A stretch of 45,319 nucleotides of DNA. Origin: an uncultured Sphingomonas sp. (lineage in GTDB: Bacteria > Pseudomonadota > Alphaproteobacteria > Sphingomonadales > Sphingomonadaceae). Position numbers and translations under genes: made by a program. The stretch lies in contig NZ_CAJYHX010000011.1 of NCBI RefSeq assembly GCF_913774285.1, positions 1-45,319 on the forward strand, written 5' to 3'. Of the stretch, positions 17,479-24,173 are shown piece after piece. Numbering within the stretch: position 1 is the first letter of the stretch; each line of letters opens with the position of its first letter. The notes beneath the pieces are model-generated. The model did not search any database and was not told where the DNA came from. It was given only the letters and a program-made list of their open reading frames with translations.

Positions 17479-18798
17479 TCAGTCGGCGAACAGCAGGACC
17501 GGCGTCTCGAGCAGCTTCTTCACCGCCTGGACGAAGCTCGCCGCATCCCAGCCGTCGACGACGCGGTGGTCGCAGCTGATCGACAGGTTCATCAGCTTGG
17601 CGCGGACGATCTCGTCGCCGTGGAACATCGGGCGTTCGACGATCTTGTTCGGGCCGATGATCGCCACTTCCGGCCGGTTGATCACCGGCGTCGTCGCGAT
17701 GCCGCCCAGCGGCCCGAGCGAGGTGACGGTGAGGGTGGAGCCGCTCAGCTCTTCGGACTTCGCCTTGCCGGTGCGCGCGGCCTCGGCGAGGCGGGTGATC
17801 TCGCTCGCCAGCTGCCAGACATTCTTGTCCTGCGCGTCGCGGATCACCGGCACCATCAGCCCGGCATCGGTCTGCGTCGCCATGCCGAGATGGACGCGGC
17901 CATGGCGGGTGACCACCCCGGCCTCGTCGTCATAGCGGGCGTTGAGCATCGGGAATTCGGGCAGCGTGCGGCACAAGGCGACGATCAGGAACGGCAGCAT
18001 GGTCAGCTTGGGGCGCTGGCCGCGATTGTCGTTCAGGTCGGCGCGCATCGCCTCCAGCGCGGTGACGTCGATCTCGTCGACATAGGTGAAGTGCGGGATG
18101 GCGCGCTTCGACGCGGCCATGTTCTCGGCGATGCGGCGACGCATGCCGATCACCTTCACCGGCTGATCCTCGCGGGCGCGGCTTGCGTAGGGGGCGTGAT
18201 AGCCCTGTGCGCTGCCATAGCGAAGGAACGCGTCGAGATCGGCATGGCGGATGCGGTCGCCTTCGGCAGGCTTCACCTGCGCAAGGTCGATGCCGAGATC
18301 CGCCGCGCGGGCGCGCACAGCGGGGGAGGCGAGGACGTGGACCTTCTCTCCCCCTTCCGCTTGCGGGAGGGGGGCGGGGGGAGGGGCTGGAGTTGTTGCT
18401 GCGGGTGCGGGCGCAGTTTCAGCCCCTCCCCCTGCCCCTCCCGCAAGCGGGAGGGGAGCGCTTGGCTCTGCGTCCGTCGCTTCCTCAACGCCCGGATTTT
18501 CAGCCTCGACCTGCTCCTCGACCGCGGTCTCCGCCTCAACCGGCGCCGCAGCCTCGCCCTCGACCTCGATCACCATCAGCGCCGACCCGATCGGCACCTG
18601 GTCGCCCACCTCGCCGGCGAGCGCGACCACTACGCCTGAGACGGGCGATTCCATCTCCACCGTGGCCTTGTCGGTCATCATGTCGGCGACCTGCTGGTCT
18701 TCCTCGACGCGGTCGCCGATCTTCACGTGCCAGGCGACGATCTCGGCCTCGGCAATGCCTTCGCCGATGTCCGGCAGACGAAAGGTAAAACGAGCCAT
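17479..18798 (-). CDS. bkdB: Branched-chain 2-oxoacid dehydrogenase E2 (dihydrolipoyl acyltransferase)
   Basis: This 439-residue protein is the core of the complex that converts branched-chain 2-oxoacids to acyl-CoA. The lipoyl domain (1-80) has its lipoylated Lys44 in MMTDKATVEME. An Ala/Pro/Glu-rich linker follows (about 80-155), then the E3/E1-binding domain (about 157-192, VLASPAVRARAADLGIDL) and the catalytic domain (about 210-439). The catalytic domain carries the active-site HRVVDGWDAASF motif near the C-terminus. The ATG at 18798 follows AAGGA and starts the conserved MARFTFRLPDIGEG. The linker at about residues 113-151 is encoded by an R1 palindromic repeat that stays open, giving APLPLAGGAGGGAET. 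It starts 5 bases after the E1 beta stop. The E1 pairing supports the branched-chain rather than the 2-oxoglutarate complex. Confidence 0.93.
   Translation of the reverse strand: MARFTFRLPDIGEGIAEAEIVAWHVKIGDRVEEDQQVADMMTDKATVEMESPVSGVVVALAGEVGDQVPIGSALMVIEVEGEAAAPVEAETAVEEQVEAENPGVEEATDAEPSAPLPLAGGAGGGAETAPAPAATTPAPPPAPLPQAEGGEKVHVLASPAVRARAADLGIDLAQVKPAEGDRIRHADLDAFLRYGSAQGYHAPYASRAREDQPVKVIGMRRRIAENMAASKRAIPHFTYVDEIDVTALEAMRADLNDNRGQRPKLTMLPFLIVALCRTLPEFPMLNARYDDEAGVVTRHGRVHLGMATQTDAGLMVPVIRDAQDKNVWQLASEITRLAEAARTGKAKSEELSGSTLTVTSLGPLGGIATTPVINRPEVAIIGPNKIVERPMFHGDEIVRAKLMNLSISCDHRVVDGWDAASFVQAVKKLLETPVLLFAD
18346..18461. repeat. R1 palindromic repeat inside the E2 gene
   Basis: Two arms, each with a small palindrome (near 18357-18369 and CTCCCGCAAGCGGGAG near 18439-18454), are joined by about 40 bases and face each other as inverted copies. 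The copy lies in the lipoyl to E3-binding linker of the E2 gene and keeps the frame open. The minus-strand reading includes APLPLAGGAGGGAET, nearly identical to the reading of the R1 copy in imuB. Confidence 0.8.
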
Positions 18799-18803
18799 GG
18801 GCG

Positions 18804-19826
18804 TCAGTCCTTGAGGAGTTTGTTGAGCGCCTCGCGGATCCGCACCGGACCCGGGAAATAGGCCCATTCGAGGCTGTGGGGATAGGGCGTGTCGAAGCCG
18901 GTGACGCGGGCGATCGGCGCTTCGAGATGGTAGAAGCAGCGCTCCTGCACCAGCGCCGACAATTCCGCACCGAAGCCGGAGGTGCGCGTCGCCTCATGGA
19001 CGATCATGCAGCGGCCGGTCTTCTTTACCGAGGCTTCGATCGCCTCGATGTCGAGCGGCACCAGCGTGCGCAGGTCGAGGATCTCGGCGTCGACGCCCAG
19101 TTCCTCGACGGTGCTTGCGACGACATGCACCATCGTGCCGTAGCAGAGGATCGTCACCGCCTCGCCCTCGCGCACCGTGGCCGCCTTGCCGAGTTCGACG
19201 CGGTAATAGCCCTCGGGGACTTCGCTTGCCGGATGCGCGGTCCAGTTCTTGGCCGGGCGATCATAATGGCCGTCGAACGGGCCGTTGTAGATGCGCTTGG
19301 GCTCGAGGAAGAGGACGGGGTCATTGTCCTCGATCGCGGCGATCAGCAGGCCCTTGGCGTCATAGGGCGTCGACGGGATCACCGTCTTGATGCCCGAGAC
19401 ATGGGTGAAGATGCCCTCGGGCGACTGGCTGTGCGTCTGCCCGCCGAAGATGCCGCCGCCATAGGGCGAGCGTACCGTGATCGGCGCGGTGAAGTCGCCG
19501 TTCGAGCGGTAGCGCAGGCGGGCCGCCTCGGAGACGAGCTGGTCGAGCGCCGGGTAGATGTAATCGGCGAACTGGATCTCGGGCACCGGGCGCAGGCCAT
19601 AGGCGCCCATGCCTATCGCCACGCCGATGATGCCGATCTCGGTAATCGGCGTGTCGAACGCGCGGGTCTTGCCGTACTTGGCCTGGAGCCCGGCGGTCGC
19701 GCGGAACACGCCGCCGAAATAGCCGACATCCTCGCCCATCACGACGACCTGGTCGTCGCGCTCCATCATCACGTCCATGGCGGAGTTGATCGCCTGGATC
19801 ATGTTCATCCGGGGGGCGCCGCTCAT
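18804..19826 (-). CDS. bkdA2: Branched-chain 2-oxoacid dehydrogenase E1 beta subunit
   Basis: This 340-residue protein pairs with the alpha subunit to form the thiamine-diphosphate E1 component, which decarboxylates branched-chain 2-oxoacids. It has the transketolase pyrimidine-binding domain (about 8-190, with VVVMGEDVGYFGGVFRAT, the glutamate that activates ThDP, and FDTPITEIGIIGVAIGMG). The transketolase C-terminal domain follows (about 205-335, ILDLRTLVPLDIEAI, IVHEATRTSGFGAEL). The ATG at 19826 overlaps the E1 alpha stop by 4 bases (ATGA), so translation is coupled. An internal ATG a few codons in (MNMIQAIN) is an alternative. The E2 gene follows after 5 bases. Confidence 0.95.
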   Translation of the reverse strand: MSGAPRMNMIQAINSAMDVMMERDDQVVVMGEDVGYFGGVFRATAGLQAKYGKTRAFDTPITEIGIIGVAIGMGAYGLRPVPEIQFADYIYPALDQLVSEAARLRYRSNGDFTAPITVRSPYGGGIFGGQTHSQSPEGIFTHVSGIKTVIPSTPYDAKGLLIAAIEDNDPVLFLEPKRIYNGPFDGHYDRPAKNWTAHPASEVPEGYYRVELGKAATVREGEAVTILCYGTMVHVVASTVEELGVDAEILDLRTLVPLDIEAIEASVKKTGRCMIVHEATRTSGFGAELSALVQERCFYHLEAPIARVTGFDTPYPHSLEWAYFPGPVRIREALNKLLKD

Positions 19827-21094
19827 ATCCCGGCCGCCTTGCGCTCGGCGATCATCTGGTCGCTCTGTTCCTTCAGGTGCCAGGGCATCTCCTCGAAGAC
19901 CCCCTCGAACATGGTCTCGAACGGCTGGTGCATGCCGTGGCCGAGGATGCCGTTCTTCTCGGCCTCCTTCTGCGCGCGCTTCACCGTCTCGGCGAGCTCG
20001 AGGTCCATCGCCGCGTGGCGTTCCTCGTCCCATTCGCCGAGGCCGATCAGATGGTCCTTGAGCCGCCGGATCGGATCGCCGAGCGGCCAGGCATTGGGCT
20101 CGCCGGCCGAGCGATAGGCGCTGGGATCGTCCGAGGTGGAGTGGCCCTCGGCGCGATAGGTGAAATGCTCGATCAGCGTCGGGCCCTGGTTGGTCCGCGC
20201 GCGCTCGGCCGCCCATTGGGTGGCGGCATAGACCGCCAGCGCATCGTTGCCGTCGACGCGGAGGCCCGCGATGCCATAGCCGATCGCCCGCGCCGCGAAG
20301 GTGGTCACCTCGGCACCCGCGAAGCCCGAGAAGCTCGAGATCGCCCACTGGTTGTTGACGACGTTGAAGATCACCGGGGCGCGATAGACGGTCGCGAAGG
20401 TCAGCGCCGAGTGGAAGTCACCTTCCGCGGTCGAGCCCTCGCCGCACCAGGTGGCGGCGATGCGGGTGTCGCCGCGCGCCGCGCTCGCCATCGCCCAGCC
20501 CACCGCCTGCGGGTACTGGGTGGCGAGGTTGCCGGAGATCGAGAAGAAGCCGGTCTCCTTCGACGAATACATGATCGGCAGCTGCCGGCCCTGCAGCGGA
20601 TCGCTCCGGTTGGAGTAGATCTGGTTCATCATCTCGACCAGCGGATAGCCGCGGGTGATCAGGATGCCCTGCTGGCGATAGCTGGGGAAGCACATGTCGT
20701 CGCCCGCCATGGCCAGCGCAGCCGAGACCGACACCGCCTCCTCGCCGGTGGACTTCATGTAGAAGCTGGTCTTGCCCTGGCGCTGGGCGCGGAACATGCG
20801 CTCGTCAAACGCGCGGGTAAGCGCCATGCTGCGCAGCATCTTGCGCTTGGCTTCCGCATCGAGCCGCGGATCCCAGGGACCGACGGCGTTGCCTGCGTCG
20901 TCGAGGACGCGCACCAGGCCGTAGGCGAGTTCGTGGAAGCGATCGGCAGGCTCGGCGGTGTCCGGGCGGCGCGCGGCGCCGGCGGGCGGGATCGAAAGAT
21001 CGCTGAAATCGGCCTCGTCGCCGGGGCGAAAGCGCGGCTCTGGCACGTGCAGCGATAGGGGCGGCAGGTTGGCGCGCGGGGCGTCCACCGTCAT
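19823..21094 (-). CDS. bkdA1: Branched-chain 2-oxoacid dehydrogenase E1 alpha subunit
   Basis: This 423-residue subunit binds thiamine diphosphate. The motif begins CGEGSTAEGDFHSALTFA and ends NNQWAIS, as in all E1 alpha chains. An extra N-terminal segment of about 60 residues (LSLHVPEPRFRPGDEADFS) is typical of the branched-chain enzyme and not of pyruvate dehydrogenase. The phosphorylation-loop region reads YRAEGHSTSDDPSAYR. The ATG at 21094 follows GGAGAG, and a few in-frame codons upstream are not needed. It is the first gene of the minus-strand operon E1 alpha, E1 beta, E2, yciI and is divergent from imuA. An AT-rich TTTTATAAC stretch at about 21150-21158 may be the -10 region, but no convincing -35 was seen. 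Confidence 0.95.
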   Translation of the reverse strand: MTVDAPRANLPPLSLHVPEPRFRPGDEADFSDLSIPPAGAARRPDTAEPADRFHELAYGLVRVLDDAGNAVGPWDPRLDAEAKRKMLRSMALTRAFDERMFRAQRQGKTSFYMKSTGEEAVSVSAALAMAGDDMCFPSYRQQGILITRGYPLVEMMNQIYSNRSDPLQGRQLPIMYSSKETGFFSISGNLATQYPQAVGWAMASAARGDTRIAATWCGEGSTAEGDFHSALTFATVYRAPVIFNVVNNQWAISSFSGFAGAEVTTFAARAIGYGIAGLRVDGNDALAVYAATQWAAERARTNQGPTLIEHFTYRAEGHSTSDDPSAYRSAGEPNAWPLGDPIRRLKDHLIGLGEWDEERHAAMDLELAETVKRAQKEAEKNGILGHGMHQPFETMFEGVFEEMPWHLKEQSDQMIAERKAAGI

Positions 21095-21220
21095 GGTCTC
21101 TCCATCAGATACGGCCGTGTCGCCCACGGACTCGATTTCACGCCCTTGTTATAAAATTTCAACTGGCCTGTCGAGATGGGTCAGCAGCGCTGGCCTAAAA
21201 ATTTGGGGTCCGGAGTCCGA

Positions 21221-21248
21221 TTGACTCGCGGCAGAATTAGAACAAAAT
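21221..21248 (+). promoter_or_regulatory. Putative imuA promoter
   Basis: TTGACT (21221-21226), a 16-base spacer and CAAAAT (21243-21248) form a plausible sigma-70 promoter about 45 bases before the imuA start. The -10 lies inside the LexA box, as expected for a repressed SOS gene. Confidence 0.55.
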
Positions 21249-21254
21249 AGGAAC
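21240..21254 (+). promoter_or_regulatory. LexA (SOS) box upstream of imuA
   Basis: GAAC-AAAATAG-GAAC matches the alphaproteobacterial LexA box GAAC-N7-GAAC (GTTC-N7-GTTC on the other strand) exactly. It overlaps the -10 of the imuA promoter and lies 40 bases before the start codon. A third GAAC follows at once (21255-21258). This predicts SOS induction of imuA, imuB, dnaE2 and the coupled downstream gene. Confidence 0.88.
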
Positions 21255-21293
21255 GAACGAGTCGGACCTGTAATCCACCCCGAGCGAGTCGCC

Positions 21294-22043
21294 GTGCCCG
21301 ATCCTGCCACTCTCGACCAGTTGCGCGCAATGCTCAGCGCCATCGACGGCACCGGATTCCGTCGGCGCCCGGTGCTGCCCTTCGGGCTGGAGCGGCTCGA
21401 TTCGAAGCTGGCCGACGGGGGCCTGCGGCTCGATGCGCTGCACGAGATTGCGGGCGCCACGCCCGACCTGACCGACGATTGCGCCGCTACCACCTTTATC
21501 GGCGGAATCGCCGCGCGCTGTTGGGGCCCAGTGCTATGGGTGGTGCGGCGGCGCGACCTGTTCGCCCCCGGCTTGGCGCAGGTGGGCCTCGACCCCAAGC
21601 GCGTCATTTACGCCGAGGCGCGCGACGACGACGAACTGCTCGCGATCATGGAGGAGGGGCTGCGCCATCGCGGGCTCGGCGCGGTGATTGGCGAAGTGAA
21701 GCGGCTGGCCATGCCCGCCACCCGACGGCTGCAGTTGGTGGCCGAGGGGGGCCGCACCATCGCCCTGCTGCTCAAGCGCCATGCCCGCGAGGGGAGCGAT
21801 CCCTTGGGCGCGCCCTCGGCGGCAGTGACGCGCTGGCGGATCGGCTGTGCGCCCTCGGCACCGCTGCCGGTGGAGGGGGTCGGCCGGCCGCGCTGGGACG
21901 TGTCGCTGGCGCGGCAACGTGGGGGGGAATCGTTCCAACTCTTGGTGGAGGCCTGCGATGCAACGGGTCGCTGCGCTCTTCCTGCCCCACTGGTCGCTCG
22001 ACCGCGTGCGGCGGGCCGAGCGGCGCGCGCTGCCGCCGCCTGA
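21294..22043 (+). CDS. imuA: ImuA, RecA-like mutasome protein
   Basis: This 249-residue protein of the ImuA family is a RecA-like accessory factor in the ImuA-ImuB-DnaE2 translesion mutasome. It opens with a segment typical of the family, FGLERLDSKLADGGLRLDALHEIAG. WVVRRRDLFAPGLAQVGLDPKRVIYAEA and GLRHRGLGAVIGEVKRL are RecA-core segments. The C-terminal LLVEACDATGRCALPA end is also seen in sphingomonad ImuA. The GTG at 21294 gives the family length, and the next internal ATG (21330) would remove part of the N-terminus. The 3' end overlaps imuB by 86 bases, so the two are translated from one message. It is controlled by the LexA box at 21240-21254. Confidence 0.9.
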   Translation: MPDPATLDQLRAMLSAIDGTGFRRRPVLPFGLERLDSKLADGGLRLDALHEIAGATPDLTDDCAATTFIGGIAARCWGPVLWVVRRRDLFAPGLAQVGLDPKRVIYAEARDDDELLAIMEEGLRHRGLGAVIGEVKRLAMPATRRLQLVAEGGRTIALLLKRHAREGSDPLGAPSAAVTRWRIGCAPSAPLPVEGVGRPRWDVSLARQRGGESFQLLVEACDATGRCALPAPLVARPRAAGRAARAAAA

Positions 22044-24168
22044 GCGGGGCGCGAGTCTTCAGGAGCATTCCATCTCTGCCGCTCTTCCGGTTGCAGGAGG
22101 GAACGACAGCAAGAATGCGGACTCCGGAGCCACCCGCGCTCCTCTCCCGCTTGCGGGAGGGGTCGGGGGAGGGGCTGAAACCGTACAGCAGTTCTTCCAC
22201 GTCAGTCCCTCCCCCAGCCCCTCCCGCGAGCGGGAGGGGAGCGCAGGCGACGAACGGTTCGCTTCCGTCCAAGCGCTCGCCTCTGCCGAGCAGGAAGCAG
22301 CCTGCTCCGTCCAGCGGGGCGGCGGCTGGCGGCCGGGTGCGCGCTGGGCGCGGGCCGCGCGCGATGCTGCCATTGCCGCGCTGCCGCCGCACCAGCGGCC
22401 GCCGATGCGCGAGCTTGGCCGGCGGAGCGAGGCGGCGGAGCATGCTTTCAAGCGGATGCGGCCCGACGAGGGCGGCGCGATAGCGGGCGGCGTAGTGCGG
22501 CTGCCGCTGGCGGTGCGCGTGGCTACGTCGTCGGTTGCTGCGCCTGTGCCGCCCCCACCATCGTCATCCCGGCGAAAGCCGGGATCCATTCGCCTGGAGG
22601 TTTCGGCTTCTTCTTCGACGGAGAAGGCAATGGATCCCGGCTTCCGCAGGGATGACGAAGGGGGTGTGGAGTCTCCCCGCGTCCTCTCCCGCCGCACCGG
22701 CAGCCGCAGCGAAGTCGCCGCCGCCTGCCCGGTCGCGATGAGCGCGGGCATCCGTATCGGCATGGCGCTCACCCAGGCCCGCGCGCTGGTGCCCGAGCTC
22801 CGTGTCGACCCTGCCGACACGGACGGCGACCGCGCCGATCTCGAACGGCTGGCGCACAGCCTAGCCCGCCGCTGGTCGCCGAGCATCACCCTCGCCGGCG
22901 AGGACCTGCTGTTCCTCGACCTGACCGGCGTCGCCCATCTCCATGGCGGCGAAGCCCGGATGCTCCGCCGATTGCACGCGCTGCTCGCCCGGCTGGGGTT
23001 TGCCAGCAAGATCGCCGTCGCCGACACCCCCGGTGCCGCCTCGGCATTCGCGCGCTTCCGGCCCGAGACGCTGCTCCGCTGCCCACCGGGCGAACACGCC
23101 GCCTGGCTGGCGCCGCTGCCGGTCGAGGCGCTGCGGCTGGAAGGCGATGCGATCGACCTGCTTCACCGGCTCGGCGTCGACAGCATCGGCCAGCTCGCGG
23201 CGCTTCCCCGCGCGCCGCTGGTCCGCCGCTTCGGCACCACGATCGCCGCACGGCTCGACCAGGCGCTGGGCCGCATCCCGGAGCCGGTTACCCCGGTCAC
23301 CCCGCCCGAGCCGATCGCTGTAACCCAGCGTTTCGCCGAGCCGATCGCGACCCCCGAGGTGATCGCGCACTGGCTGGGCGATCTCGTCCACCGTCTCGCC
23401 GAAGCGCTGGCCGAGGCGGGGCAGGGCGCGCGCCGCATCGGGCTGGTCGCCGATCGGGTCGACGGCGTGCCGCAGCGCATCGGCATCGGCCTTGCCCGCG
23501 CCAGCCGCGATCCGGCGCATCTCCTCCGCCTGCTCGCCCGCCGGATCGACCAGATCGAACCCGGCTATGGCCTCGACGCGATGACGCTGCATTTGCTGCG
23601 CAGCGAACCGCTGGGCGCGCAGCCGGTCGATGAGCGGCTCGATGCCGAGACGGTGCCCGATCTCGCCCCGCTGATCGACACGCTGGCGACCCGCATCGGC
23701 ATGGCGCGGCTGTGGCGGATGCGGCCGGTGGAGAGCGACGTGCCTGAGCGTTCGGCCGCAGCACTGCCCCCCCTCGACCCGCCCGAGCGCGAAGCCCCGC
23801 CGATGAAGGCCGACGATGTCCGCCAGCTGGATCGGAACGCCCCGCTGCCGCCCTGGCACCCCGACTGGCCGCGCCCGATCCGCCTGCTCCGCCGGCCCGA
23901 GCGGCTCGACCATGTCGTCGCAGCCCTTCCCGACCAGCCGCCGCGCCGTTTTACCTGGCGGGGCGAGCGGCACGAGGTGGTCCATGCCGACGGGCCCGAG
24001 CGCATCCATGGCGAATGGTGGAAGCGCGCCGCCGAGACCCATGCCACCCGCGACTATTTCCGCGTCGAGGACGAGCGCGGCCGCCGCTACTGGCTGTTCC
24101 GCCAGGGCGATGGCGAGCGCCAAGTGACCGGCGATCTCAGCTGGTACCTGCACGGCCTGTTCGGGTGA
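21958..24168 (+). CDS. imuB: ImuB, Y-family polymerase-like protein with in-frame repeat insertions
   Basis: ImuB is a catalytically inactive Y-family polymerase homolog that links DnaE2 to the beta clamp in damage-induced mutagenesis. The start MQRVAALFLPHWSLDRVRRAERRA is canonical. The fold resumes at about residue 250 (VAMSAGIRIGMALTQARALVPEL). EDLLFLDLTGVAHLHGGEA, the helix-hairpin-helix LHRLGVDSIGQLAALPRAPLVRRFG and the C-terminal YFRVEDERGRRYWLF end follow. Length is 736 residues, against about 500 usually. The excess lies between residues 25 and 250, where an R1 repeat (about 60-96), an R2 repeat (about 202-234) and a decayed half R1 (near 42-48) are read through in frame. The stretch between them (GGGWRPGARWARAARD to LGRRSEAAEHAF) looks like a sphingomonad-specific segment. 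The start overlaps imuA by 86 bases; dnaE2 follows after 5 bases. Confidence 0.88.
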   Translation: MQRVAALFLPHWSLDRVRRAERRALPPPERGASLQEHSISAALPVAGGNDSKNADSGATRAPLPLAGGVGGGAETVQQFFHVSPSPSPSREREGSAGDERFASVQALASAEQEAACSVQRGGGWRPGARWARAARDAAIAALPPHQRPPMRELGRRSEAAEHAFKRMRPDEGGAIAGGVVRLPLAVRVATSSVAAPVPPPPSSSRRKPGSIRLEVSASSSTEKAMDPGFRRDDEGGVESPRVLSRRTGSRSEVAAACPVAMSAGIRIGMALTQARALVPELRVDPADTDGDRADLERLAHSLARRWSPSITLAGEDLLFLDLTGVAHLHGGEARMLRRLHALLARLGFASKIAVADTPGAASAFARFRPETLLRCPPGEHAAWLAPLPVEALRLEGDAIDLLHRLGVDSIGQLAALPRAPLVRRFGTTIAARLDQALGRIPEPVTPVTPPEPIAVTQRFAEPIATPEVIAHWLGDLVHRLAEALAEAGQGARRIGLVADRVDGVPQRIGIGLARASRDPAHLLRLLARRIDQIEPGYGLDAMTLHLLRSEPLGAQPVDERLDAETVPDLAPLIDTLATRIGMARLWRMRPVESDVPERSAAALPPLDPPEREAPPMKADDVRQLDRNAPLPPWHPDWPRPIRLLRRPERLDHVVAALPDQPPRRFTWRGERHEVVHADGPERIHGEWWKRAAETHATRDYFRVEDERGRRYWLFRQGDGERQVTGDLSWYLHGLFG
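22081..22103. repeat. Decayed R1 half-repeat inside imuB
   Basis: CTCTTCCGGTTGCAGGAGGG differs at three positions from the R1 arm core CTCTCCCGCTTGCGGGAGGG. It lies about 35 bases before the intact R1 copy. It may be the remains of an older insertion in the same gene. The match is short, so chance cannot be excluded. Confidence 0.4.
22137..22244. repeat. R1 palindromic repeat inside imuB
   Basis: The left arm has CTCCCGC-like CTCTCCCGCTTGCGGGAG and a G tract; the right arm has a C tract and CTCCCGCGAGCGGGAG. The arms are inverted copies around a centre of about 40 bases. The element is about 108 bases (36 codons) with no stop in the imuB frame. It encodes APLPLAGGVGGGAET at its left arm, the same frame as the E2 copy. 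Confidence 0.85.
22561..22658. repeat. R2 palindromic repeat inside imuB
   Basis: The element starts TCGTCATCCC and ends GGGATGACGA, a perfect 10-base terminal inversion. Inside, CCCGGCGAAAGCCGGG on the left is mirrored by ATGGATCCCGGCTTCCG on the right. It is read through in frame as SSSRRKPGSI near its start and MDPGFRRDDEGG near its end, at residues about 202-237 of ImuB. This is the widely distributed GTCATCCC-type proteobacterial repeat. A second copy is at 38721-38819. Confidence 0.85.
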
Positions 24169-24173
24169 CCGCC

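Noticed and set aside
22137..22658. A CRISPR array suggested by several repeats close together.
   Set aside because: The units belong to different families, are not evenly spaced direct repeats and have no cas genes nearby.
21958..24168. imuB as a pseudogene broken by repeats.
   Set aside because: The frame is continuous through all inserts, and the later domains and the C-terminus are intact with a normal ribosome binding site and operon context. Loss of function is still possible but is not shown by the sequence.
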